35,788 bases of DNA from Mnemiopsis leidyi (GCA_000226015.1 JH152850.1:2103-37890), one strand, 5' to 3'. Positions 10,201 through 18,551 are shown, counted from the stretch's first letter. Made by a program: numbers and translations. Notes: generated by a model from the sequence alone, not told the origin.

Positions 10201-13200
10201 TTGCAGTTAGTAAATAGAAATTTTACTATTAAGTCTGTCACGGTACAATATGAATGTTTCATTTGCTAGAATCCCTTTAACACGATCTAAAAACGTTAAT
10301 TTAAAAGAAACTCATTGTTCATCAAAAGCATCATTAAGCTGCTATTGATGTGTTTCGAAATGGCATACACCATGCAAAATAGTACATCGTTTTGTTCAGA
10401 GAGTGCTTTAGCTTTGGTAGGATCACCAGAGTTATAAATCCTGCTCACTAATTTTTTTGTTACTTTACTAAATTTATCATTTTAGGTGCTGAAGATTCGG
10501 TGATGTTAGACAACGAACCGAGCGCACATGAACAAGGAGGAAATATCGGAGATATGATCCTGGAAGAGTTGTCTTCTCGTAAGTGTGTTTTAATTTGGCT
10601 GAGGGGTGACATTTGCTTGAAAGAATTCATGTTGATCTTCGTTTCAACCTTTTCATTTTGAAATAAGACATGAATAGCACGATGTAGTGCGTCAGCACAA
10701 AAATACTAATTATCTTCAAAATGAACTGCCCCGGACTCTCGTTTCCTACAACCGTGGATATTTCAAATTTTACTCAAACTTAAGTGCAGCCCGGGTCTAA
10801 AGAAAGTATATTTGGAGAAAAGTTGAGCTACAAATAGTTTATATCACGTGATAGCGTCGCGTTGCTCCATGAGACGAAAAATTCGTGACCCTCCCCTAAA
10901 CACCTTATTCTACTCACCAAGTTTGACTGACCCATGTTCAGGTATTGAAAAAGACCCGTACCTAAATGAGATGAACAAGGAGAACGAACCGCCAGTTTCT
11001 CTCAATTTTCACGATTCCAACAAAGAAAACGAGCCTCCCCTGGAAGTTTCTGTACCGCTCGGAGAAACAGAGACTGTAGGGAATGTTGAAAATGTAGAGA
11101 ATGTTGAAAATGTTCCTGAAGAAAATGTAGACAAGGAAAACGACGGAACTTTAGTTGAAGAAGATCCGGAGAAAGAAAATAGGGATCCCAATGCTGTAAG
11201 GAGGTCTCAGAGGATGGCGAAGAAGCCGTTGAGATTGGCTCAGGAGAAGGTATTACAATTACATCTATGTTATTTTGTACTCAGATGTATTTTAAGATTA
11301 TTTTTCTTAAACTGGTCTAGTATAATACATATCTACTTTTGTGACTTTTCCATATCATATCAGAAGATTTGAGAACAACCCCCATCTAATCAAAGTATCA
11401 AAGTAAGTAAACCCTTTATTCGGTTGACTAGCCGAATGACCGGGAAACCGTGATTGGGTGTTAAATGAGGAGGGTCTCCGTTAATAGATCTAGAATCTTC
11501 CAGGAGCCCCTCCAGTATAACTGTAAAAGCCTGGGTACAGGTGTAACAAATAAAAAATACAAATACAAATACAAATACAAATACAAATACAAATACAAAT
11601 ACAAATACAAATACAAATACAAATACAAATACAAATACAAATACAAATACAAATACAAATACGAATACAAATACAAATACAAATACAAATACAAATACAA
11701 ATACAAATACAAATAAAAATACAAATACAAATACAAATACAAATACAAATACAAATACAAATACGAATACAAAAACAAATACAAATACAACAATCCCGTC
11801 TTAACCCTTTATTTTTCCACCAGGCGTTCGACGCGACAAACTCGTTTGTCCTTCCCCAGATCCCGACACCGAAAGACGCTCCCGCGAAGAGGAAGCGGAA
11901 GAGACAGCTGGTAGTGGACAAGACAAACCAGCTCTCCGTCAAGGAGATGAAGAAGTTCATGAAGAATTCAAGACAAGCGCTGTGTTCCGATCCGGTTCTC
12001 GTTCACAAGGTGGGTTGACGTGATTCTCATGAGGGGGTCAGTTCTTACTGGTATAGACAGCTGAACTTGTATTTTCAGCTTTTCTTAACCTGCATCACTT
12101 CAATCCGCATCACTTGGCATCACTTAACCTGATACTTCAGATAAGACCGACCCCGGAGGAACTGTTTAGACAACCACACCGGAGCTTCATGAACAGAGTT
12201 CCGGAGCTGATGAAGCTGTGGGAGAGGTGCGCTCATTCTGGAGATCATGATCTGACGGAGATGTTGGAGCGACAGAAGGAGATTGAGTGAGTCTTTCTCT
12301 TTGCTTCTTTTCATTGTTTTTGTTACTTAGATTCTTGTTGTATTTTATTGTTCTTATTCTCGTTCTTGTTCTCCTTGTTCTAGTTTTTGTCCTTGTTGTC
12401 CCTATTTTCTAATATTGTGGTCTCGTTCAGCTAAGAAATTGTAAAGACACAACTGTTACATCCTCTGAGTCAGAGGCAGTAGGATATTGTAATGACACAA
12501 TAATTTATCAAATAGTCAATGATTGATGCTATATAAGTGACGTGTCAGAAATAGTGATTAAAGAAATTTAATGACCCTGCGTGGGGTCTGTGGCTTCACT
12601 TTTCATTCTTGACGTCAAAACATGGGAGATTCTGGCTCGAAGCACGAGCTCATTAAATTTGTGAAATGTAATCTTCCCACATTGTTGTCATTGTTGGGAA
12701 TGCTGCAAGATCTTGGGGGAATTTGGACATCACGTTATTGCTATGTTTGTTCTTTGACTTAAACTCAATTTCAACGTTCGACAACCGATGAGAATTCTTC
12801 CTTTTATGGGTTGAGCTTTTAAACATCGACAGATTTCAATCTAGCTGCTTCACTTCGATTAGCAGTTTGGATAATTATGCACCTTAAGACCATTTAGACC
12901 ACCCACACGCACAAGCTCAGTAACTTTCTGCATTAGGTGTCACTTAAATAAAATATCATTTCAAAAAAGCGGGATATCGCTTATCAGTAAGTTCAAGGGT
13001 GATAACAGTTAGTATATTCCTGGGTGATATGAATTGGTTCCAGGGTGACGTGATATGCCTGGGTGATCGGTTCTAATGTCTTCAACCATGTGAGTCCCGG
13101 TGAATCGAAGTCCTTGTTCTTAAGTAATCTCGGTTAACCTGACATTCTTGTCTGTTCTAATAACTTGAAATTTCATGCAATGCCTGTCCGTTTGATTAAC

Positions 13201-16200
13201 TAGAACTTGTAACGCTAGTTGAACTAACAATAAAGATGACATAAATTTCAGTGCGGAGTTATCTCGTCACGTGACAGACACCTCGACAACGGAACACCAG
13301 GACGATGTAGTGGGAGAAAGTTCTAGAAAGCGTGCCCGGTCCTCTGTTCTGTCGGACGTGGAGATCGGTAGATTCGGGGGGAACAGTACTATTCAGGATA
13401 TCAGCGAGATCGAGGTCGGTCTTCTTTCACTGTTATCTTGTTTTTTTTAACCGTATACTTGGACTAGATGTTCTACTTTCTCTCCACTTACATTCTGTTC
13501 TATTTTTACTTGCCAGTCATTTAAAGATGATGTTGTTTTTATTGACTGTATTTAAGTATGCCTCCTGTTTTTGTTGAGACTCCTGCAAATTATTTAAATA
13601 ATTGTATCGAACTTACTTTGTTTTTCCACGTGTTTTATCACGTGTTTTATCACGTGTTGAATAACATGTTAAATCACGTGTCAAGTCAATAGTTACATAT
13701 CTGGTCACAAGTTTCTAACTTCATATTATTTCAGGGAGACTTGACAAGATTAGACAGTACCGGTGAGTGAATTTTTTTAACAGAACAACTTTGTGCTCTG
13801 GAGCTCAGTATTTATAATCATCAATTATAATTATAATCAATTAGTAATTAGTATTAAGTAATAGTAATCAGTAATGTTAATCAGTTATAATAACCAGTAA
13901 TAATAATCAGTAATTATAATCTCACTGATGATTGAATTATGCATGGTGCTAAATTAAGCGTGTTGAAATGTTACTCTCTTAAATATACTTCATTTTACAA
14001 TGCAGAATTTGTTAATAAGTTTATATTACACTTACCAATGTGACTTGTTAGTTGCATGCCTTGGTTGCATTCATTTACCTGTCAGTTTTAAAACTATACA
14101 TTAAGTCTAGTCAGTATAACATTTATTCACAAGGAATTCCAAAAATTAACACTTCAATGACTAACAAGTCACATGACAGGGAGCGTATCGCGAGATTCTG
14201 ACAACTTTGGAGCACCAGGATTCCGAACTAGCACTGTCATGAAGCCAACACGAGGTCAGTCCCATCAGTAAAGTTATCTGTCAGTAAAGTTATCTGCCAG
14301 TAAAGTTATCTGTCAGTAAAACTGTCTGTCAGTAAAATGATCTGTCAGTAAAATTATCTGTCAGTATGAGATCCCAAAAAAGTATTTTTAGATCTGTGGG
14401 TGATCACCCAAAAAACCAAGTATTTTTTTTCGGTTTGCTTACAATGTTACAACGATGACTCAAAAAATGTAAATGAAAAAGGGCACATTGTAAAACGTTA
14501 CATTTCACTCTGTGATTGTCACCTTGTAACACTTCTGTTCTGTTCAGAAAGCGGTCTTGCTGGACCCATGTTGTCTCCCATACAACAGTTGGAGAACTTT
14601 GAAGAAAGTGAGATCCGTCTGGAGCCCAGAGAACTCCTTCCAATTATGGAGGTACATTTAGCTCTTAGTTTTAGTTATCATGATAATCGTTCTAGTGTAG
14701 TTATTATACATTCAGCTCTCAGTTTTAGTTATCATGATAATCGTTCTAGTGTAGTCATTATACACTCAGCTCTTAGTTTTAATTATCATAATGATCGTTC
14801 TAGTGTAGTTATTATACATTCCACTCCTAGTTTTAGTTATCATGATAATCGTTCTAGTGTGGTTATTATAATGGTCGCGTCATCAGACTTAGAATTGTCG
14901 ACTCTATTGCAGTCTGATCATATTTGAAGGATACCAGGCTAGGCTGACAATTGACATGACATCCAATAGGCCATATAAAGGCCTAGTTTTTATGGAACTT
15001 AAAAGTATGTTATCAGCAGTTAAACGACATATCGTCAGGAACCAACAAACCAAGACGCAGACCTGAGTGACCTGCCTCAGCCACCTCGACTATCGGAGAT
15101 TCCTGACATTCCTTCGGACATTTTCCAGGAATCTTCAACCATGTTCGGACAGGAAACAAACAATGCGGAGGTATTTTGTTGCGCTTCAAACTTTACACCC
15201 AGTTTCGGTTATATAGTAGAGTTTGTGTACACAATGTACACAATGTACACAAAATGTACCGTGTACAGTGTTATTGACACTAAATAAAGGATTTGGTTTC
15301 ATAAATAATCATCGAGCGGACTGCCGATAGCATAACACTTTATTGTACCAACTACCCCATTGAAATGTTCCCCATTAGCGTAATTACCCAATTAACAATG
15401 ACATCTAATATTCTAATTAACACATTTCCTTTATCAGATGACCGATCGACCTCTAACTCCACTCAACGAGACCGAGGTGGAAAGATCTAGTCCGGAACGA
15501 CCTAGAACACCTCTTATTGAACGTTTATCTGGAGTTCCCCAGGAGGAAACGGTAGCCGGAGAAAATATGTCGACTTACAAGTACTTTCCCCATAGGGAGA
15601 GCCAGAAATTTTACGGGTTAGTCAATGTTATCTGTTTTCTTATCTCTTACTATGTCGTTAACCTCCGTCTTTCTTATCAATGTTTCTCATGAGACTGCTA
15701 AGGAATTTCCGATAATTATGCTTATTGATAAGTGATGTAATCTGTTGGCATGCCTGAACTTGCAATAATAGATTTAGTGAGGACTGGGCGATGGAACGCG
15801 CTGTTTTGGCGGGAACTTTTTTTGTCGTATTGCGTACAAAGTACAACTTAACCAATTAGCGCGACATAAATACAGGCGCGCGCGTGTCGTCGCTTTCTCA
15901 CTTAGTTGTTTTCCTTGCCCGATTGTGACGGTCGCGGTTGCAATGAAACTAATGTTAACAATTAACATCTATGTAAACACTGAAAAAATAAGCGACTAAG
16001 TCGAGATGAACTTGTAATAATTGCCGCCCCAACCGCAAACCGTCGAACTCATTGTCTTAATTCATTTGACCACATTAGGGGTGGCGGAACAGGGGGGTGC
16101 CTGCCCCCAAAAAGTTCCTTCATTGAAAATTTTGACACATTTGATTGCAGTGCTAGGAGTTCTGTGTAAGACTTTTGAAATACCTACTCCCCAGCACAGT

Positions 16201-18551
16201 TTCTCTGATTAAATAGCACTGTCTAAACTCACAAAACAACCAAGCTATATTGTCTGAAGGGTTCAAAACCAACTTTTAATGCACAGTTTCTTAAAAATAT
16301 TCGCATGCGGTGGGCTGATTAGACTTTAACTGGCCGGAACAAAAAACAACAGTTAAGCAGACTCCTTATTTTTGGGTGAATAAACGACTACATTACGCCC
16401 AGGGGAGTAAGATGGCACAGAGCACTGTGGCAAATTTTGAGATGCGAAGTGGCCCCCCCCCACTCAGTTTTAAGCATGTTCCTCCACCCCTGTATCATAT
16501 CGATAGTTATCATTAGGTAGTTATCATAACTCATATCTATTTCAACAAATTTGAGCATAATTTCGTCGTTGTGCAAAGTCAATTTATGCATGCAGTATTA
16601 TTTACTCCCTTTTATTTTACTGACAGTGATATAAGGGTACTCTACTATAGTTTTAGTAGAGCGAGTTGTTCTAATAACCTCCGTGTGTAAGTGCATGTGA
16701 CGTGGCTTGGTTTAATGAACGGAGAATCTATTTGATCGGTTATGTTTCGACCTACTCCTATTTATTCGACGTGACTTAAATACTTTTAAGAGACAGACTA
16801 GAAGTTTGCTGCTGCGATTCATCGTTTCATTGTAATAGTAACACGTAAGTCATGAGAACCGGCAACCTACCACCCAGGATGGCTATTAGTTCGTCTTCAC
16901 AGAGTTGAAGGAATATCTGAGTTAAATGCTAAGTTTGTTGTGCGGTCACCGCTCCATTAACTCTTAAATTCACAATAAAATCCAATCCATGTCTCATGAC
17001 TTGGCACACGATTTCTCGCCAGCTATCACTTCGTGTTTGTCCACAAAGAAATGATGCTGTGAGCACTGAGCTTAATGAGATGACGATGAAAAGGAAAAAT
17101 AACGCCAAAATAAATCGAATATCCACCTGTTATGATTTGATTGTCGGCCTCCAGGCACGCCTTATTTGTATACCACAGTGTTTCTGGTACATCCTTGACA
17201 GATTCCATACTGTGGGATAAGAAACATACATGTGTTTCCGTGTCGACTGTGGCTGAAAGAAATCCGTCCTCGCGCAGCAGTAGCCTAGCACACGCTTCAA
17301 AGTCGGCCGATCCGAACGCTCCATAAGAATTCACGAGAGATTTTATGCCTTTTTTCCAACATTGTGACTTGTTTGAGAGAGCTTGCTTCCCGGAAACCAA
17401 TTGTAACATTACGATTAGAAGCAACATCATGAAGACGAGTCAAACTGCAGAAAGATTGTAGTATCCCGACCAATGATAAGGACCAAGTAAGGTTTAGGGC
17501 CTTGGTCCTGCCCCCTTAAAGAAGAAGAAGGTTTAGGGTTGACCGTAAATCACCGCCAGCATCTTATTGGACAGGGGTTTATTTACAAGCGACGCTTAAA
17601 CATCATTACAGCATGCTTTACTGAGATTAATCAGTTTTTAAGCGATTGTTTGACGCGTGTGAGACACTGTTATAGCATGTTAGGCACTACATGCCATGGT
17701 GTTGCCTAACTTCGCTAACTTTGTTAATGACAAACTCGGTTAGTAAGGGGGCTGTAATTTCGATGATCGAGATCCACCATACAGTTAGGTGCGATGACTT
17801 AAAAACCAATAATGCGAATGATTTATTTTAACGTTAAAAGTAGGAGTACAGTTGAATAAGCATAGAAAGTACTTAAAGTCAGCTAAACCCAATTCGTGAA
17901 ACCTATTTTAAATACATATAAATTTTGGTGCATTTTTTGCCTTAATTTCAAGTCCATCAATTCACGACCGGGCATGAAGACATCAAAACAAATATAAAAT
18001 GGCTGCAACTTATTCAAATTTAAAGAAATATTGAGAGTATCAGCAGACAATCATTTAGTCCCATTTATGTGATTTACGATTACTGTCCCAATTATTTGAT
18101 ATCAATACATCAAATATCAATCAAAAAAATTTCAGGTTCGTAAAACGAAACTTCACTGACGATAAAGATCAGATCACTTTTGAAGATTTGGTTCCTCACA
18201 CTCACACAAGAAAAACTGCTGCTCTTGCTTTCTATCAACTGCTGCGTAAGTGTTATTATAACGGAACGTGCTCACAAACATCTTAGACTGCGACTGATAA
18301 TCAGTTTACGACCTGATTCATAAAATTTTACAACTTATCTTCAATGATTCAAAATGGCGCTGTCTCTTATGATAACGTATCACCTTTTTATTTTCTTTAA
18401 AAAGCTCATTTACCTCAGTATTAAACGTATCACCTTTTTATTTTCTCTGAAAACCTCATTTACCTCAGTATTGAAGAAGTTCAACCACGTCCACGTCTCG
18501 CAAGAAGAAGAGAAAGAGTTCGGTGATATAACCATCAAGCTAAAGCACTGA
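4146..18551 (+). CDS. REC8: Meiotic cohesin kleisin REC8 (19 exons, 839 aa)
   Basis: REC8 is the meiosis-specific kleisin that closes the cohesin ring between SMC1 and SMC3 and holds sister chromatids until separase cuts it. Joining 19 exons with GT-AG borders gives an uninterrupted 839-codon frame; every phase matches. Residues 1-115 are the kleisin N-terminal domain, starting MFFSNEILTKKGGQFAVVWL. Residues 460-532 hold a basic KRKRKR stretch, QLVVDK and the PEELFR...LMKLWERCA block typical of REC8 rather than RAD21. Residues 776-839 form the winged helix (TRKTAALAFYQLL, SQEEEKEFGDITI) that contacts SMC1. The protein is longer than human REC8 (547 aa) because of a low-complexity acidic linker. 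RAD21 or RAD21L is the alternative, less likely given the central block. Confidence 0.92.
4636..4822 (+). repeat. SINE copy 2 in REC8 intron 1
   Basis: A headless copy begins at GAGAAGTGCGCTAAGGGC, runs through the AGGGTCTCCGTTAA block and ends AGGTGTAAC followed by three ACAAAT units. It ends about 60 bases before the acceptor of REC8 exon 2. Confidence 0.75.
4885..4988 (+). CDS. REC8: REC8 exon 2
   Basis: Reads GDMLNPRTQFALRLSS then TLLMGIIRIYEKQITIVY. This aligns with the RAD21/REC8 segment ending LLGVVRIYHRK (known family). Acceptor TTTCAG, donor GTATTT; enters in phase 2, leaves in phase 1. Confidence 0.93.
5156..5234 (+). CDS. REC8: REC8 exon 3
   Basis: Reads DEVKSMWIFLKKG then SFMRPENVELPSQ, the end of the kleisin N-terminal domain. 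Acceptor CCAG, donor GTAAAG; phase 1 in, phase 2 out. Confidence 0.88.
5605..5804 (+). CDS. REC8: REC8 exon 4
   Basis: Starts R-SETFALPNPLYHYDKE, which matches the conserved ITLPEEFHDFD region after the N-terminal domain of kleisins. The rest is acidic linker. The donor GTTAGA is weak but is the only one that gives a phase-1 exit matching exon 5. Confidence 0.85.
5805..7044 (+). other. REC8 intron 4, TGACCAT-rich
   Basis: This 1.2-kb intron has no gene. Between 5870 and 6070 it is dense in ATGGTCA/TGACCAT words in both orientations, a low-grade palindromic repeat. The rest is plain AT-rich sequence. Confidence 0.5.
7045..7181 (+). CDS. REC8: REC8 exon 5
   Basis: Reads ERSMAAIAEESPAKRRKISK, a basic NLS-like stretch, then DSFLDIIEDPHTPLKIKEK. 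F199-E204 (FLDIIE) fits the LxxIxE pattern for PP2A-B56 docking. Acceptor CCCACAG, donor GTATGA, phase 0 out. Confidence 0.87.
7182..8487 (+). other. REC8 intron 5
   Basis: This 1.3-kb intron contains AT-rich sequence only. GCGCCAAGTGCCAAC near 7890 faces the similar GGCGCTTTCTAGTGCCAAC near 7617, but no defined element is visible. Confidence 0.45.
8488..8602 (+). CDS. REC8: REC8 exon 6
   Basis: Reads VPGVQEFDAQIESD then LLDISEEQLNEKFAEC and SQLQTSDL. L237-E242 (LLDISE) is a close match to LxxIxE. The exon end and its donor (GATTTAG, GTGGGT) form the first unit of a tandem repeat that runs into the intron. Confidence 0.88.
8590..8840 (+). repeat. Four-copy tandem repeat containing the exon 6 splice donor
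   Basis: A unit of about 62-65 bases starts CAGATTTAGGTGGGTT and ends TTGTCGTTGTTTTGTCC. The first copy straddles the exon 6 boundary at 8602. Three more copies follow, each with GATTTAGGTGGGTTTAG, so four near-identical 5' splice sites lie in a row. Confidence 0.9.
9136..9267 (+). CDS. REC8: REC8 exon 7
   Basis: Reads DMTSDLNGSTMLGPGSEMG then SELGLTTLDPVSEESNVENP, a serine- and acid-rich linker. Acceptor CCCCAG, donor GTAAGG; phase 1 in and out. Confidence 0.87.
9268..10485 (+). other. REC8 intron 7
   Basis: This 1.2-kb AT-rich intron has no recognised gene or element. Confidence 0.45.
10486..10578 (+). CDS. REC8: REC8 exon 8
   Basis: Reads GAEDSVMLDNEPSAHEQG then GNIGDMILEELSS. Acceptor TTTTAG, donor GTAAGT; phase 1 in and out, so it can be skipped without a frameshift. 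Confidence 0.87.
10942..11249 (+). CDS. REC8: REC8 exon 9, KEN-box exon
   Basis: The largest exon (308 nt). It encodes residues 336-438 and includes four KEN triplets: 348-350 and 363-365 (both KENEPP), 400-402 (DKENDG) and 413-415 (EKENRDP). An NVE-NVE-NVE run lies between. It closes with basic RRSQRMAKKPLRLAQEK. KEN is the classic recognition signal for the APC/C with Cdh1/Cdc20. Acceptor TTCAG, donor GTATTA. Confidence 0.9.
11418..11790 (+). repeat. SINE copy 3 with expanded tail in REC8 intron 9
   Basis: The body matches copy 2 from CGGTTGAC through the GGTGTAAC end. The ACAAAT tail runs from about 11552 to 11790, nearly 40 units with a few point changes. It stops about 30 bases before the exon 10 acceptor. 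Long open frames through the tail (KYKY or YLYL) are repeat artefacts. Confidence 0.85.
11824..12009 (+). CDS. REC8: REC8 exon 10, basic central block
   Basis: Residues 439-500: AFDATNSFVLPQIPTPKDAP, KRKRKRQLVVDKTNQLS, VKEMKKFMKNS and SDPVLVHK. The basic run plus L-VVDK matches the RKRKLIVD-type block of RAD21/REC8. It probably also serves as a nuclear localisation signal. Confidence 0.92.
12141..12286 (+). CDS. REC8: REC8 exon 11, REC8 signature region
   Basis: Reads IRPTPEELFRQPHRSF then VPELMKLWERCAHSGD. The ELFR-P...P-EL--LW--CA pattern is shared with vertebrate REC8 and differs from RAD21, which has EKLFSLP. This is the best discriminator between paralogues here. Leaves in phase 2 at donor GTGAGT. 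Confidence 0.92.
12287..13251 (+). other. REC8 intron 11
   Basis: No gene. A pyrimidine-rich TTCTTGTT stretch lies at 12310-12400 and short GGGTGAT repeats at 12990-13070. Confidence 0.45.
13252..13414 (+). CDS. REC8: REC8 exon 12, candidate separase site
   Basis: Residues 549-603. S583-DVEIGR-F590 fits the separase consensus (D/S)xExxR and resembles the known RAD21 site DREIMR. Seven residues on, I596-QDIS-E601 fits LxxIxE for B56. The donor GTCGGT is weak. Confidence 0.88.
13627..13681 (+). repeat. CACGTG cluster in REC8 intron 12
   Basis: Four CACGTG E-box palindromes occur within 55 bases, spaced by TTTTAT-like words (CACGTGTTTTAT repeated). This may be a degenerate tandem repeat or a bHLH-factor cluster; only the repetition is certain. 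Confidence 0.6.
13735..13762 (+). CDS. REC8: REC8 exon 13 (micro-exon, 28 nt)
   Basis: Reads GDLTRLDST. Acceptor TTTCAG, strong donor GTGAGT. Phase 0 in, phase 1 out; it is needed to join exon 12 to exon 14 in frame. Confidence 0.85.
13763..14179 (+). other. REC8 intron 13
   Basis: AT-rich, with an irregular AATCAGTAAT low-complexity run at about 13810-13930. No gene. Confidence 0.5.
14180..14254 (+). CDS. REC8: REC8 exon 14
   Basis: Reads GSVSRDSDNFGAPGF then RTSTVMKPTR. Acceptor GACAG, donor GTCAGT; phase 1 in and out. Confidence 0.85.
14265..14366 (+). repeat. 16-base tandem repeat next to the exon 14 donor
   Basis: Six copies of TCAGTAAAGTTATCTG, with small changes, begin about 10 bases inside intron 14. 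Each unit junction recreates GTCAGT, the same hexamer as the real donor at 14255. Confidence 0.85.
14548..14651 (+). CDS. REC8: REC8 exon 15
   Basis: Reads ESGLAGPMLSPIQQLENFEE then SEIRLEPRELLPIME. Acceptor TTCAG, donor GTACAT at the very start of a 54-base tandem repeat. Confidence 0.87.
14653..14868 (+). repeat. 54-base tandem repeat, four copies, at the exon 15 donor
   Basis: Four units of exactly 54 bases contain AGTTATCATGATAATCGTTC. Because 54 is 18 codons, the exon 15 frame stays open through all four as ALSFSYHDNRSSVVIIHS-like repeats and stops at 14925-14927. The splice to exon 16 is the better model because it restores kleisin linker and frame. Confidence 0.9.
15039..15170 (+). 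CDS. REC8: REC8 exon 16
   Basis: Reads EPTNQDADLSDLPQPP then RLSEIPDIPSDIFQESS, a proline-rich acidic linker. Acceptor GTCAG, donor GTATTT, phase 0 at both ends. Confidence 0.87.
15438..15616 (+). CDS. REC8: REC8 exon 17, SP/TP-rich with separase-like sites
   Basis: Residues 717-776. RPLTPL and RPRTPL are proline-directed phosphosite candidates. E727-TEVER732 and S734-PERPR739 fit the separase pattern, and S733-S-P is a minimal polo-box docking motif overlapping the latter. The end STYKYFPHRESQKFYG leads into the winged helix. Donor GTTAGT. Confidence 0.87.
16077..16491. mobile_element. Small hAT-like inverted-repeat element
   Basis: AGGGGTGGCGGAAC at 16077-16090 faces GTTCCTCCACCCCT at 16478-16491, a 14-base terminal inverted repeat with one mismatch. 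Termini of this kind are common in hAT elements, but I found no clear 8-base target duplication and no transposase. The family is tentative. Confidence 0.5.
17026..17430 (-). CDS. Putative secreted or membrane PAN/apple-like protein nested in REC8 intron 17
   Basis: The 134-codon ORF opens with a signal peptide (MMLLLIVMLQLVSGKQA). It continues with four cysteines spaced as in PAN/apple domains: QCWKKG, FEACARLLLREDGFLSA, THVCFLSHS and WYTNKACLEAD. After residue 97 the frame becomes less domain-like. The adjacent frame (16929-17126) then encodes a strong hydrophobic helix (MDIRFILALFFLFIVISLSS). Either a 61-base mini-intron (GTGGAT...CTCAG) joins the PAN domain to SFLCGQTRSDSWRE, or a frameshift separates the PAN domain from a membrane anchor. 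Without transcripts the 3' half is open. The function is unknown; PAN modules bind proteins or glycans. Confidence 0.55.
   Translation of the reverse strand: MMLLLIVMLQLVSGKQALSNKSQCWKKGIKSLVNSYGAFGSADFEACARLLLREDGFLSATVDTETHVCFLSHSMESVKDVPETLWYTNKACLEADNQIITGGYSIYFGVIFPFHRHLIKLSAHSIISLWTNTK
18136..18245 (+). CDS. REC8: REC8 exon 18, winged helix part 1
   Basis: Reads GFVKRNFTDDKDQITFEDLV then PHTHTRKTAALAFYQLL. The F-LVP--TRK-AA-AFY-LL pattern is the hallmark of the RAD21/REC8 C-terminal domain that binds the SMC1 head. Donor GTAAGT, phase 1. Confidence 0.94.
18369..18474 (+). repeat. Tandem duplication of the exon 19 splice acceptor
   Basis: CGTATCACCTTTTTATTTTC ... CATTTACCTCAGTATTRAA occurs twice, about 56 bases apart. 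Both copies carry the full polypyrimidine tract and CAG. Only the second (exon start 18469) leads into the winged-helix end. The first would give LLNVSPFYFL and a stop. Confidence 0.92.
18469..18551 (+). CDS. REC8: REC8 exon 19, winged helix part 2 and stop
   Basis: Reads LLKKFNHVHVSQEEE then KEFGDITIKLKH and TGA. The QEE--FGDI-I pattern matches the last strand of the kleisin winged helix, so the C-terminus is complete. Confidence 0.94.

Larger units (their letters stand above)
15617..18135 (+). other. REC8 intron 17 (2.5 kb) with nested content
   Basis: The largest REC8 intron. It carries an inverted-repeat element (about 16077-16491) and an opposite-strand ORF (17026-17430). A CG-rich patch lies at 15870-15900. 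The rest is AT-rich and unassigned. Confidence 0.6.

Noticed and set aside
11461-11960. Long ORFs encoding KYKYKY, YLYLYL or CICICI runs
   Set aside because: They are translations of the ACAAAT tail of a SINE inside a REC8 intron, with no domain on either side.
14265-14366. CRISPR-like array (short regular repeats)
   Set aside because: The repeats are contiguous with no spacers and lie in an animal intron.
14400-14927. A 175-codon ORF with 18-residue repeats as an independent gene
   Set aside because: It is REC8 exon 15 read through its donor into a 54-base minisatellite; the spliced frame restores the kleisin linker.
4146-18551. Assignment as mitotic RAD21
   Set aside because: The central block reads PEELFR...LMKLWERCA as in REC8, and the EKLFSLP-type RAD21 block is absent.
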